Shown: positions 10,659-21,236 of the stretch, one piece after another
Position numbering within the stretch: position 1 is the stretch's first letter
Layout of the letters: every line of letters begins with the position of its first letter
DNA from: Emiliania huxleyi CCMP1516
Lineage: Eukaryota > Haptophyta > Isochrysidales > Noelaerhabdaceae
Length of the DNA: 64,000 nucleotides
Assembly: GCF_000372725.1 (NCBI RefSeq)
Contig: NW_005201080.1
Coordinates: 132,872 to 196,871 of the forward strand
Direction: 5' to 3'
Notes under the pieces: generated by a model
Seen by the model: only the letters and a program-made list of their open reading frames with translations
The model's database searches: none
Told to the model about the DNA's origin: nothing
Translations under genes and position numbers: made by a program

Positions 10659-11060
10659 GAAGCGCACCCAGCGGGCCGGATGATCGGTATCGGGTTACGG
10701 GCTAGAGAGCCCTAGCCCCGGGGGTGCGCGTTCGCAGGGAAAGGGCCGTAAAGTAAACACGGGTCCCCGAGGGTTGGCTCTGCGCTCCGGGTTTCCCCTA
10801 GCAGCGGAACGCCCCCTCTACTCGGGGCTAGTAGACACCAGACACTAGCACGACAACACACACATTCCTCACTGACGTCACCACTCGGAACCCCCCGCTC
10901 CGCGCACGGTCTCCTCACCCCCACTCCGACCGGGGCGCGCTGCGCGTTTTCTTCTTCCTTATCACAGCTTAGACTGGGGGCGGCGAGCGGGCAGCGGTGT
11001 CAGCGTGCGCGTACAGCGAGCACGAGCACCGCGACCGAGAGCCGCGGCGCTGCGCGGCCC
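10659..11060. other. Intergenic region
   Basis: No gene recognised. 10680-10930 is low in coding signal on both strands, and the last 100 bases are the 5' flank of the gene at 11061. Confidence 0.5.
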
Positions 11061-11810
11061 ATGTCGTCCTCCAAGCACACGGCCTCGTTCGGGCTCGTGC
11101 TCGGCGGCAAGCTGAGCCTCAAGGGCGGCGGCGGCGAGGGCGGGCTCGACGGGATCCGGAAGAAGAAGAAGAAGAAGAAGAAGCGCGATCACCCCGCGGA
11201 CGGCGCGGCCGGCGGCAGCGACTCGGAGCTGGAGGTGCCCGAGTGGTCCGACACGCCGCTGCCCGGGACGGGCGAGCTGACCAGCTCGGGCGTGGTCGTC
11301 ATGGGCCACGGCACCGCCTTTGACCGCGAGCTGTCTGTCGGCGACTCGCTGCTCGTCACCGTCACGGACCGCTATCGCAACACGACGGTGGACGAGTCGC
11401 GCGTGGTTAACATGGTGCTGGGCAAGGGCTCGCTCAACCTCACACAGCCCTTTAGCTGCGACGTCTCGGCGCCGATCAGCTTCATGTTTGTGCGGTGCGC
11501 TCCTCCCCTCCTCCCCTCGCCGCGCAGCACGCCGCCGACCGCCGACCGCCGACCGCTCACCGGCCCGCCGTACCCGCCGCTCAGGAAAGCGCCTGATATG
11601 GAGGCGCTCCGCGCCGAGCGCGACGCGAAGAAGGCGCGCGCCGCCAGGGCCGACCAGGCGTCGAAGGAGGTGACGTACAAGGTGTACAAGAACAGCACGG
11701 GGACGTGGAACTCGTGGAAGACGGTGACGGAGCGGGTGGCGGAGGGAGTGACGAGGGAGGATATGCTCGACAAGCGGTGCAAGATGAAGTCCGACCATCA
11801 CTGCAAGTGA
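11061..11810 (+). CDS. Hypothetical protein with basic N-terminal lysine tract
   Basis: A single open frame of 249 codons. I do not recognise a catalytic family. Visible: an N-terminal Gly-rich segment (GLVLGGKLSLKGG), a run of eight lysines before RDHPAD, an acidic patch SDSELEVPEWSD, and a compact middle region (VVVMGHGTAFDRELSVGDSL) that could be a small beta domain. The charged C-terminal part contains WNSWKTVTERV and ends in DKRCKMKSDHHCK. A 90-bp segment (11495-11584) with GT...CAG borders, rich in proline codons, is probably an intron. Its removal keeps the frame and gives a 219-residue protein. The basic tract suggests nuclear or RNA-associated location; this is inference only. Confidence 0.6.
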   Translation: MSSSKHTASFGLVLGGKLSLKGGGGEGGLDGIRKKKKKKKKRDHPADGAAGGSDSELEVPEWSDTPLPGTGELTSSGVVVMGHGTAFDRELSVGDSLLVTVTDRYRNTTVDESRVVNMVLGKGSLNLTQPFSCDVSAPISFMFVRCAPPLLPSPRSTPPTADRRPLTGPPYPPLRKAPDMEALRAERDAKKARAARADQASKEVTYKVYKNSTGTWNSWKTVTERVAEGVTREDMLDKRCKMKSDHHCK

Positions 11811-13204
11811 TGATGGTGGCATTGTGACGGTCGTCGCGTGGGGCGGTGGGGGCGGCCCGCGTTGCGCTCTTGGTCTTGCGCTCTCCACCCCATCCGCTCG
11901 TGATATTGTTTTGGCTTGCTCCAACTGAAAAAGGAACATTTCGCCGGCCTATCCCGTGCCTCTCAAAGGCAAATCGACTGTTCCTGCGCTGGTGTTGCTG
12001 AGCAGTGAGCTGTTGGCTGTTCGTGCCGGCGCACATCTCTGCTCTTTTTTGGCACTTGGCTCTTGGGCGGATGGGCGCACCTCGGCTGCAGCGGCTAGAC
12101 TTCGCTAAGCCGTAAAGACTAAAGTCTTCTCCTTTCCCAGTGAGATGATGGAGAGGCGGGACGACACTGCTTCGGCAGCAGCGTGCACCTCTCGATCCCC
12201 TGTCCTGGTACCGTGTTTGTTATGAGGCACTTGGAACTTATTAACCATTATTTCGTGTAAAAGTTGCGCGCGTCCTCTCCGAACTTGAGATCCGTCGTAA
12301 ATCCCAAGCATCCTCGCGCGCGCTAGGCCGGCCGCTCTCCTCATGACGAAAGCGCGGGAGCAGTACTCCGCCGACAAGCATGTCTGTGGCGACGGCGAGG
12401 TTTGCGTCGGCGTCGGTTGCGACTTTCGCGGAGGCAGCACCGCTGTGCTGGAGGACGGCACACGCTGGGTGGGCGACGGAGCGACTCACTTCTTCAGTCC
12501 GAATGACTGTCCATTCTGCACCTGCCAGCCAGCCCAGTGGCCGTGGCATCGCTGCTCGCGCACGCTTGTGGGGGCGCGGGCGCAGCTGATGCGTGCGCTC
12601 AACGGCCGCTACGAGATACTGGGCTTCGGGTCGCGTTTCAACGGCGATCCCGCGCTCTGCCCTCGAGCGAGGCGGCTCGGAGACCTAACCGAGCGTTCGC
12701 CACGAGCTAGGCATGCTGCACGTCGCCGCCCTTGCCCTCGAGCGAGGCGCCGGCTTCCAGTGGGGCTCACAGGTCTGCGCCGCCGACAGGCGGAGCGGGC
12801 CCTTTTGCCTCTTCCGGCCTGTGAGCGCGTGCGGCAAGGCGCCGATCGCAGCGTGCACAAACCCGATGCGGCTGGGCGTCGGTGGAGCGGCCTGCTTTGA
12901 CTGGGGTCTCGGCCCGAACGTGCTTCCCGCTGTCAACACCTCTCCTCCGTGGGCTGATGAGGCGCCCCTCAGCTTGGTAGACCCGTCTCGCCCCGTGGAC
13001 CTGCCGACACCCCGTCTCTCTCCCACTCCTCCACCCCTGCCACCCCTGCCACCCCTCGCTGAGACGAGGTGCCAGCCCTTCGCCTGCAGGCACCTCCCGT
13101 TCCGACGGTGGAGTACCGGCCCAACCGGACGCGCCTCTGTGGCCTGCTCCTCCGACGATCGTCCAGCAGAGGCTCGTTGCACGCCTGCCTCGAGTCAGCG
13201 GCTA
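11811..13204. other. Region between two + strand genes; no recognised gene
   Basis: A frame at 12343-12900 encodes a cysteine-bearing stretch (CVGVGCDFRGGS; NDCPFCTCQPAQWPWHRC). Another open frame runs from 12713 into the SecA-like gene without a stop. Neither is recognisable. No Walker A sequence that could belong to the downstream SecA-like protein was found here. Non-coding sequence, or a diverged 5' portion of the next gene, are both possible. Confidence 0.4.
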
Positions 13205-15448
13205 ATGACGGAGAAGCACGGCGACGTGCGCAGCCAGATGCAGGCGTCGCTCACCGGGCAGCCGCTCGCGGGCAGCCACGGCCCCGACCACGCGCCGACG
13301 CGCGTGCTGCTCATCGACGAGGTCGATGTCTTCCTCGACCCCAACTTCTTCGGCGGCGTCTACCGGCCGAGCCTGACGATTGGCGACGAGCGCGTCTCCA
13401 AGCTGATGCGCGCGATCTGGAATGACCCAAGCCAGAAGGTCACCGACCTGCCCGAGTACGCCGGCCTCTTCAAGAAGCCCGCCGTCATCTTCAAGGGCGA
13501 CCAGAAGAAGCACGGCTTTGAGTGGTACGCGCAGTCGGCGGCGCTGGACATGCAGCGCGCGGCGGCCGACTTCAAGAAGAAGCCGCAGGTGCGCGGCTCC
13601 GACTACCAGCTCATCGACGGCTGGGTGTGGTACAAGCAGCAGGACGGGCTCGTCCGCTCCGACAAGCTGACGTACATGTGGATGACCAACTGCGTGTACC
13701 TTGACCTGTGCGACAAGGGCAGCATCAGCGAGGAGCAGCTGCTCGACCACGGCCTCCACCTGTACGCCGTCTGCGGAGAGTTCTCCTACGCGCTGCTCCC
13801 GTCGACGGAGAGGTACTCCGACCACGTGCCCGCCTTCTACAAGTTCATCCTCGGCGTGACGGGCACGCTGCGCGAGGGGCGGCTGCCCAGGGAGGCGCGC
13901 GAGCTCCTCGAGGACGAGATCCGTATCAAGCACATGACCTACTGCCCGTCGATGTACGGCCCTTGCGTGCGCGACTGGGACCCGGCGAGCAAGGACAACG
14001 TCAAGGTGAGCGAGTCGAAGAACGAGCACTTCCTGATGATCACCGACGAGATCTCGCGGCGGCTGAAGCCGACGAGCCAGTCGTACGACGGCAAGCGGTC
14101 GGTGCTCGTCTTCTTCGAGAGCCTCGACGAGCTGCAGGCCTACTTCGACTCGTCCTTTTTCCGCCGCTTCCAGGACGGCGCGAACCGCCTCACCGAGGCC
14201 GCGTGCAACCAGCCCGACGAGCGCGCGTCGCTCATCTCCAAGGCGACGCGCCAGGGGCAGGTGACGCTGGCCACGCGCTCCTTCGGCCGCGGCATCGACT
14301 TTGTCGTCGACGACGAGCACATGCTCACCGTGGGCGGGCTGCACGTCCTGCTCACCTTCTTCCCGCGCGACGTGCAGGAGGAGGTCCAGATCATGGGCCG
14401 CGGCGCGCGGCAGGGCCAGAAGGGCTCGTTTAGCCTGATGTTGCGATCCGACCAGCTCGAGGACCTCGCCGGTGGCAAGGCGAGTGCGGACGACATCAAG
14501 GCGTGGCTCTCCGACTCGACGCTCTATGAAAAGATGTCCGAGATCCGATCGGCGCAGGCGGCCGCTGACATGAAGGAGCGGCTCGAGAAGGCCGAGGACG
14601 CAAAGAAGCAGCACGAAGAGGCCGCGGCCGCGCTCAACGCCTTTAGCAGCTCGGGCGGCCGCGACTCGTCGCAGCTCTCCAAGCTCCTGCGCAAGTACAA
14701 CCACGTGGGCGGCTCGACCACCAGCCGAACGCTGATGCTCATCGACGTGACCTACTCGATGAACTCGCTGATTGAGAAGACCAAGTCGTGCATCGGCACG
14801 TTCTTCGATCGCTGCCAGAAGGTGCTCGACGCGGAGAACATCGCCTCCGGCTTCGCGCTGCAGATCGCCGGCTACTCCAACTACAACGTCGACGTCGAGC
14901 GCATCGTCGAGGCGTCGACGTGGGAGGCGAAGCCGCACAACCTCGCCCAGTTCCTCGGTCAGCTCGAGACCCGCGGCGGCTGGGGCGAGGAGGCGATCGA
15001 GTGCGGGCTGATGCACGCGCTGGCCGAGCACAAGAGCTGCCCGATCGACCAGATCATTCTCATCGGCGACGCGTCGGCCAACAGCCTGAGCGACATGGCC
15101 CACAAGCGCAAGGGCGGCCACCATGGCGGCGAGAGGTACTGGTCCTCGGCGAGGCCTTCGTGGGCGCCGAGCGGCATCGCGCAGAAGGAGGCGGTGCAGG
15201 TCTTGAACGACATCCAGCAGGTCAAGCCCGTGCCCGTCCACTGCTACCACATGCACGACCGCGCCGTCGAGTCCTTCGAGAAGATGGCGGCGGTCACCGG
15301 CGGCGGCTCGGCGCAGCGCCTCGACGTCAACTCAGCCAGCGGCGCGCAGGCGCTGACGGACGCCGTGTGCAAGCAGATCCTCTCGTCGCTCGGAGGCCAG
15401 GCGCTCGCCGACGCGTACGAGCGCATGAAGCCATCGTTCAGCCGTTGA
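13205..15448 (+). CDS. SecA-like helicase segment fused to a von Willebrand A domain
   Basis: An uninterrupted frame of 747 codons from the ATG before TEKHGDVRSQ. The N-terminal two thirds match the SecA-type DEAD motor from motif II onward: LLIDEVDVFLD near residue 37, VLVFFESLDELQAYFD (motif IV), ATRSFGRGIDFVVDD (motif V) and QIMGRGARQGQKGSF (motif VI, near residue 398). After a charged helical linker (about 450-490) comes a vWA domain with a MIDAS-like DVTYSMNS near residue 514, GGWGEEAIECGL and IILIGDASANS. Eukaryotic SecA-like/vWA proteins are known from several protists, with unclear roles. The oddity is the absence of motif I (Walker A), which should lie about 90 residues before motif II. 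The gene may therefore have unseen 5' exons, be truncated, or act without ATPase activity. Confidence 0.8.
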   Translation: MTEKHGDVRSQMQASLTGQPLAGSHGPDHAPTRVLLIDEVDVFLDPNFFGGVYRPSLTIGDERVSKLMRAIWNDPSQKVTDLPEYAGLFKKPAVIFKGDQKKHGFEWYAQSAALDMQRAAADFKKKPQVRGSDYQLIDGWVWYKQQDGLVRSDKLTYMWMTNCVYLDLCDKGSISEEQLLDHGLHLYAVCGEFSYALLPSTERYSDHVPAFYKFILGVTGTLREGRLPREARELLEDEIRIKHMTYCPSMYGPCVRDWDPASKDNVKVSESKNEHFLMITDEISRRLKPTSQSYDGKRSVLVFFESLDELQAYFDSSFFRRFQDGANRLTEAACNQPDERASLISKATRQGQVTLATRSFGRGIDFVVDDEHMLTVGGLHVLLTFFPRDVQEEVQIMGRGARQGQKGSFSLMLRSDQLEDLAGGKASADDIKAWLSDSTLYEKMSEIRSAQAAADMKERLEKAEDAKKQHEEAAAALNAFSSSGGRDSSQLSKLLRKYNHVGGSTTSRTLMLIDVTYSMNSLIEKTKSCIGTFFDRCQKVLDAENIASGFALQIAGYSNYNVDVERIVEASTWEAKPHNLAQFLGQLETRGGWGEEAIECGLMHALAEHKSCPIDQIILIGDASANSLSDMAHKRKGGHHGGERYWSSARPSWAPSGIAQKEAVQVLNDIQQVKPVPVHCYHMHDRAVESFEKMAAVTGGGSAQRLDVNSASGAQALTDAVCKQILSSLGGQALADAYERMKPSFSR

Positions 15449-15852
15449 GGCTCGGCTGCCAGCGTCGCCACGCGAGAGCGCTCCGGAGGGAAGGTGAGCG
15501 CTGAGTGCGCGGCGAGCGAGTGATTCGGCCGGCACGCGGCAGATGAGAGATGAGAGATTTACGTGAAAGATGAGATACCTCGTGAGATGAGAGATGAGAT
15601 ACCATTGTTTTGTGTTTTCCACCATCCGCAATTTTTGTCTCTGTATATATCACTAGAGAAAGCAATGGACACTCCCAACTGGCACACTCACACACACACG
15701 TCACACACGATCACGCCATCTACAGAGTACAAGCTGAAGCTCAGCCTTGAAACCGCCCGCTCTCCTGTAAGCTTCGCTGCGGCGGGCGGCAACACGCTAG
15801 TGATTAACCTGCCCTTCCTCGCTCGACTTGTGGCCAAGATGCCCTCCCCAGC
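15449..15852. other. Convergent intergenic region
   Basis: Shared 3' flank of the + strand SecA-like gene and the minus-strand lipoxygenase. It holds a short imperfect repeat of agatgagagatgagat at 15541-15601 and nothing else recognisable. Confidence 0.5.
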
Positions 15853-18772
15853 TCAGATGCTCACCGATGTCGCCATCTCGCGCGGGTCGAAGGCGCGCAC
15901 TTTGAAGCGCCTCGGCCCGCGGTTCCGCTCGTCGACCTCGGCGGACACCTGGAGCAGCTTCGCCTGGAAGTCGCTCCACAGCGCGCGCGTGGCGTTGCGG
16001 TGGCCGTCGCGCAGGAAGACGTGCGAGTAGTCGCCGAGCAGCATCGGCTGCTTGAAGCCGGTGACGAGGGCGATGGCGAGCACCTGCACCGCTGCCTGCA
16101 CGTCCGACATGTCCCTCCCCGGCCGGATCTTGGCGCCGGCGTACCTCGGGTCCTTGACGGCGGAGTAGGCGGCGCCGACGTGCCGGTGCCCTGCCGTCAC
16201 GTGGAACACGAAGCCGGTCAGCACCTCGACGAGGGCCTCGCGCGACGATAGCGGCGGGATGCGCGGGAAGTGAGCGACGAGCGCCGCCCAGAAGGACGCT
16301 AGCACCACGTCCGACCCCACCGCCGCGTCGTCGGCGTAGTAGATGCCCACGTACCGTCCGACGTACTCGCGGACCGCCGCGCGGTAGCGGGTGCCGTCGG
16401 CGGCGAAGGCGGCGAGCTCGTCGGCCTCGTCGGCGCAGGCGGCTTGGGACGAGGGCGGCGTCGCAGCGCACTCGGCGGCGGAGCTGAGGGGGTACTCGAG
16501 AGGGTACTCGAGGAAGCGCGCCGGGTTGGCGGGGTCGAAGGTGTCGCGTGTGCGGTTGAAGGCGAAAGCGAAGCCCGCCTCTAGCCCGGCAGCGTCGAGG
16601 GCAACGGTGTGGTGCAGCAGCGACAGCTCGTGCACAAGCAGCGGGCCTGATCCGCAATCCCGTCACGCTCACCCATCTCAGCATCACGCTTGCAGCGATT
16701 GTGCGAGCAGCGTGCCGGCGGCGCGGTTGACGGCGATCGTGCGGTACGTGAACGGCTTGAGCAGCCGGCGCAGCGGGTGCGTGGCCGGCAAGTGGTCGCG
16801 GCTGGCGGAGACAAGCGTCGCGGCGATCGTGAGGTGCGTCGCCGCCAGGTGGTCCTTGAGAGTGACCCCGGTGAGCAGGCTGGAGCGGAAGGCGAACTTG
16901 GCGTGCGTCCACGCGGCGTCGTCCGGCCTCACCTCCTTCTCGCCATGCGACCACCAGATCGAGACGGGACGCGCCGCCGCGTCGAATGTCGCCTTTGCGC
17001 CGTACCGCTCGAAGCCTGGCCGCACCGTCAGCGGCGCGAGGTAGGTGAAGTCCGCCTCGTAGCCATCGGCCGTCCGCCGCGTGACGTGCGCGCCGAGCCC
17101 CGCAAAGCAGAGGTGGGCGAGGCCTGTGGGGGACGTGTCGGGCACACATCTCGAGGGAATTGCGTCCTGAACCAGCGCCGCGACGCAGGGGGGGGGAAAT
17201 CTGGATTGCCTGCGTCGCCAATCAGCGAGTCGCCTCCGATGTTTGCGTCGTAGTCGTACAGCTCGGCGGGCGCGAGGCTGCCCGAGAGCCGTCCCATCAG
17301 CGCCTCGATGGCGCCGTCCTTCTCGGGCCACGGCAGGTCGAGATCCTCGAGCGGGTAGAGGCGGCCGTCCTTGACGTAGCCGCTGAAGGCCTGGTTCGCG
17401 AGCGCGCGCGACGTGACGAGCCCCTCGTCCTCGTCGTAGCTGGGTAGAACGAGGCCAGGCACCACCTGCTCCTTGGGCAGCGGCTGCACGGTCCGGTTCG
17501 GCGCTTGCACGAAGGAGGGGCCGGGCTGAGACCCATCGTCGAGGAGGTGGATGATGGAGAAGTAGACTTTTGTGTACTGGTCGAGGCCGCCCGTCGGGTC
17601 GACAGCGCACTCCGGCCCGGCAGCCTCGCCCCCTCCCTCGCCGCAACCGGTGATGTCGCCGAAGGACCGCGGAATTGCGAACGAATGAATCGCCGAGAGC
17701 GCCAGCGCGAGCAGCACCGGAGCGCTGTGCTTGAAGCGGAGCGCGCGCCTCATGAAGAGCTCCGAGGGGTAGGCCCTCCCCAGCCCGCGCCCTTGCACGC
17801 GATCGATGTGCGCCGCCGCAGCAAAGTACACGCTCGGCGCGAGGAAACCGCGCGCAAAGACCTCGTACTTCCACGCGTGCGGCGCCGCCTCCGCGCCCAA
17901 CAGTCCGCGCGCGAGCAGCGTGACGCCGATGCCCGAGCCGGCCTCGTAGTCGATCAGCGACATGCCGCGCTGCTCGGCGATCACCTGGCCGACCCAAAAG
18001 GCGATGAAGGCGCACGCCGCCAGCACGAGCACGCCACCGTGCCGCCACCAAAACATGGCGATCGCGATCCACGACTTGGCCGCAGCGGGGACGAAGAGTA
18101 CGCACGCCGCCGCCTGGAGGGAGGTACAGAGCAGCCCTCCGGCGGACTTTGAGCGGTCTCTCCGATGAATCCATCTCGGCGGTCTCTCGGCGGGTTTCCA
18201 GCAGCCCCCCGGCGGCGCCTGCAGCATGTGCGTCGGGATGACGGTGCCGAAGACGGCGAACGCGCCCACGAAGATGGCCATCACGCCAAAGCAGAGGCGC
18301 AGCGCGGAGGCCGACTCGGCGCGCGCGCGCGCGTCGTCGGCGTGGGTGACGACAGCGTGGAGGCGGAGCCACGAGAAGGCGGCGATGGCCTGGCCGAGGT
18401 AGTGCAGCAGTCCGAGCCAGCTCTGCACGCGGATGATGCCCGCGTCGCCCTTGACGTACAGCGCGCCAAAGGCGAGTCTCTGGCTGAGGCAGAACCAGCC
18501 GAGCACGATGAGGGCCTACCTCGCGCGGTCTCGGGTGAACTCGGCGCACCCTCGGCAGCAGACAGAGCCGGCCGAGCACGACGAGACGCCTCTGCGGCGG
18601 TGAAGATGCCAACGGAGAGGGAGGCCTATCCGCACGCGCCGCGATTGAGGGGCGTCTGGCTAGCCGTGCGGCGTGGCGGTGGCGAGGCGCGCGCCTCGCC
18701 AGGGATGCCAAAGAGCGAGACGAGGACGCCGAGGACGATGTTGACCAGCCCGGCGCCATAGTAGGCATACAT
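15853..18772 (-). CDS. Lipoxygenase with N-terminal multi-pass membrane region
   Basis: Five exons (18772-18695, 18515-18219, 18113-17210, 17123-16716, 16646-15853) join in frame to 826 residues; all four introns are GC-AG. Residues about 1-300 contain several hydrophobic helices (VNIVLGVLVSLFGIP, LALALSAIHSFAI), which is unusual for lipoxygenase. The C-terminal part is a lipoxygenase iron domain: WTHAKFAFRSSLLTG, then DHLAATH, whose two histidines align with soybean LOX-1 His499 and His504. HPLRRLLKPFTYRTIAVN follows, then a His-rich segment FHVTAGHRHVGAAYS in the place of the third ligand. The protein ends in TSVSI, the terminal isoleucine being the final iron ligand as in plant enzymes. 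It should convert polyunsaturated fatty acids to hydroperoxides. It lies 53 bp after a CYP74-like P450 and may be spliced to it. Confidence 0.88.
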
Positions 18773-18825
18773 CGCCTTCGGGGGGTGCCAGCAAGTCAGT
18801 GACGAATGGGCGGGGAACGCCGCCG

Positions 18826-20876
18826 TCAGCAGGCGTGCGGCACCTCGTCGTCATGCTCGTTGCGCAGCTCGAGGTCCTCGCTCGGGCGGTCGGACGCCGA
18901 GTAGTCGCAGCTGCCCTGCCCCGGCGACGGACGAACCGCAGCCTCGACCTGCCACTGCGCCGCGCGAGCTCGCGGCGCGGCGGGGGGCGCGTCGCGCGGC
19001 GGCAGGCTCTGCTCCACAATCTGCCGCGCGAGGTCGATCGAGAGGGCGCGGCCGGGGCAGCCGCGCGGCGCCTGAGGGACACGTCGCGGACACGTCGCGG
19101 ACTGGGCAGGTGGCAGAAGGCGGGGCAGGTGGCAGGAGGCGGGGCAGGTGGCAGAAGGCGGGGCAGGTGGCAGAAGGCGGGGCAGGTGGCAGGAGGCGGG
19201 GCAGGTGGCGGAGTGTGGCGGAGGGGGTGTGGCGGAGGGAGTGTGGCGGAGGGAGTGTGGCGGAAGGAGTGTGGCGGAGGGAGTGTGGCGGAGGGAGTGT
19301 GGCGGAGGGAGTGTGGCGGAGGGGCAGAAGGCGGGGCAGGTGGCAGAAGGCGGGGCAGGTGGCAGAAGGCGGGGCAGGTGGCAGAAGGCGGGGCAGGTGG
19401 CAGGAGGCGGGGCAGCTTCGCGTTGCCTGGCCCGCGCGCACGGCCGCGTCGACGCCGTTCCACGAGAGGACCTTGTCGAGGTTGCGCCGGCTCGGGTCGA
19501 AGGCGTACGGCCGCTCGAAGACGGCAGGGTCGCGGTTCGCGTGGGAGAGGAGCAGCTGCATCGGCACGCCCTGCGCGACCCGCAGCTGCCCCCCTCCGGG
19601 GCCCTGCAGCTGCTGGCCGCCCTTCGGTGCGATGGCGGAGACCGAGGTGACGGGCGGGTCGAGCCGCGCAGACTCGACGAGGAAGGCGTCCGGGTCCGCC
19701 TGAGATAGCCCGAGGTCACCCGAGGTCACCCGAGGTGACCCGAGATCACCCGAGATGACTTAGCTTCCGGGGCCGCCTCCCAGAGAGGCACGTACAGCGC
19801 CGGGTCGCTGGAGATCCGCTCGAGGGCGGCGAGGGTCAGGTGGGTCGTGCCTGCAACCGGAGGCGAAACGAGGTGAGTCGAGGTAAGCTGCAGCCCAACT
19901 AGAGGCGGCGGCGAGGAGAGAGGAGCACCGTAGCCGCCCGCGAACAGGAGCCCGTCCGCCACCTGCTGCGCCAGCTCGTCTGCGTCGAGCTTGTCTGCAC
20001 GGTTCGCCTTGCGAAGCCGGCCCCCGAGCGGCGAGGCGAGGACGGCCGCCTTGAGCGCGAGTCGCGTCTCGAGCGTCGCGTTGGCCTGCGAGTCGAGCGC
20101 TGCGCCAAGCAGCGGCGCCTATTGAGTTCCAACTGCTGGACGACAAGAGGGAGTACTTATTGAATCGCGGAGTATTCCTCCGACAGCAGGCAGCCGGGCA
20201 GCGTGTCGAAGTACGAGAGCATCGCCTCGAGCAGCGGCTCGCTCGGAGGCTCGTCGCACATCCGCGCAAAGAGGTTGTACACAACCGTCTCCCGCACCGC
20301 CCGCGAGTCCCACTCGGCCGGCGCAGCGCCGCGCGGGAAGAGTAGCGGAGGGCCTCGCCCGCGCTTCAAGGCGAAGCCGGTGACGGCGCGGCCGATCGCT
20401 CTGCGCAGCGCGGTGTGCTTCGCGCCCGTGGAGAGGTAGATGAGAGTGCCGCCTCCCATGCACGCTGGCGGCACCGGGTCGGCGATCAGCACCGGGTGTG
20501 CCAGCACCATCGCCCTCCGCTCCTGCTGTGGGCTCGAGACGAGCGTCGACACGTCGTCGTAGCCGGGCACGGCGATGCCCTTACCGAAGAGAAAGGGCTG
20601 GCGTCCGCTCGCCCGCACATACACGTCGAGGTGGGCGGCCGGGTCCATGCCCGTGGCGACGGCCACGGGCACCTCAAAGGCGGCGAGGAGCGCCAGGCGG
20701 GCTGCCGTCGGGAGGCCGGCCTCGAGGTCTGCGCCAGCCGTGTCGACGAGCGAGGAGCGGAGAGCGAGGTCGAGCCTGGCGAACTTCAGAGCACCGTCAA
20801 GGCTGGAGAGGGCGCCGGCGAGGAGAATAGCCGAGGTTCCAGAAATGACGAGGGCGGAGAAGCAGCACGACGGCAT
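18826..20876 (-). CDS. CYP74-like cytochrome P450 (probable fatty-acid hydroperoxide metabolism)
   Basis: Five exons (20876-20169, 20118-19929, 19850-19765, 19699-19427, 19071-18826) join in frame to 500 residues, the usual P450 size. Three introns are GC-AG and one is GT-AG. Visible: an N-terminal hydrophobic signal or anchor (CCFSALVISGTSAILLAGAL), an I-helix region GLLFAGGYGTTHLTLAALE, and the ExxR motif in VESARLDPPV. PYAFDPSRRNLDKVLSWNG and the cysteine haem loop APRGCPGRALSIDLAR follow. The shortened haem loop and WNG motif resemble CYP74-type allene oxide synthases and hydroperoxide lyases, which use lipoxygenase products and need no reductase. The neighbouring lipoxygenase supports that reading. 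The last intron is filled by a minisatellite. A different P450 family cannot be excluded. Confidence 0.85.
19100..19420 (+). repeat. Minisatellite inside the last P450 intron
   Basis: Tandem units of about 19 bp (gtggcagaaggcggggcag) surround a block of about 14-15-bp units (gagtgtggcggag). It fills nearly all of the 355-bp intron 19072-19426 and is open in several frames only because of its composition. Confidence 0.93.
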
Positions 20877-21167
20877 GTGCAGCAGATGTCGAGCAGATGC
20901 GCGTCGAGCAGATGTCGCGTTGGCCGATCAGCCGCGCGATTGCAGTCTGCCAACGCAATTTATTTTTCGACACTAGGCAGGACTGCTCTATAAACTGGAA
21001 AGAAGAATTTCGATCGATTAAATCCCACTAGAAGAAACAAAACCAGCTCGCGCTCACTAGGTACGGGACGGAAAGAGTTTCACAACAAACTACCTCTCAC
21101 ACAACACTAGGCACGGGATTGGAGATCTCGGCTACGGGACCAGCCCCAGCTTCGGCTGAGGGCTGAC
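20877..21167. other. 5' flank of the P450 gene
   Basis: Contains a short gagcagatg repeat (20881-20918) directly upstream of the P450 start, then lower-GC sequence with no gene. Confidence 0.45.
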
Positions 21168-21236
21168 AAGCTGCCGAGCCCAAATCACTGTGAGAGTCGT
21201 GATTTCTTGTTGGTTAATAAAAATCTCTCTCTCTCG
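21168..21236 (-). repeat. Dispersed repeat end, inverted partner of 10379-10448
   Basis: Reverse-complement copy of 10379-10448, ending in taaaaatctctctctc. The terminal taaaaatctctc motif is shared with the repeats at 21549-21705 and 47468-47640, suggesting one family of elements with this terminus. Confidence 0.75.

Noticed and set aside
12343-12900. Cysteine-containing frame as a zinc-finger gene
   Set aside because: The Cys pattern is irregular, the frame overlaps other equally open frames and no family was recognised.
13202-15256. 684-codon minus-strand frame opposite the SecA-like gene
   Set aside because: It mirrors the clearly homologous plus-strand protein. High GC keeps the antisense frame open.
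15797-18768. 474- and 694-codon minus-strand frames overlapping the lipoxygenase
   Set aside because: They are read-throughs in the wrong frames of the lipoxygenase exons and introns.
10379-21236. A giant 11-kb transposon bounded by the inverted pair 10379-10448 / 21168-21236
   Set aside because: The interval holds ordinary host genes on both strands, and the same terminal motif occurs elsewhere singly. Two independent short copies is the simpler explanation.
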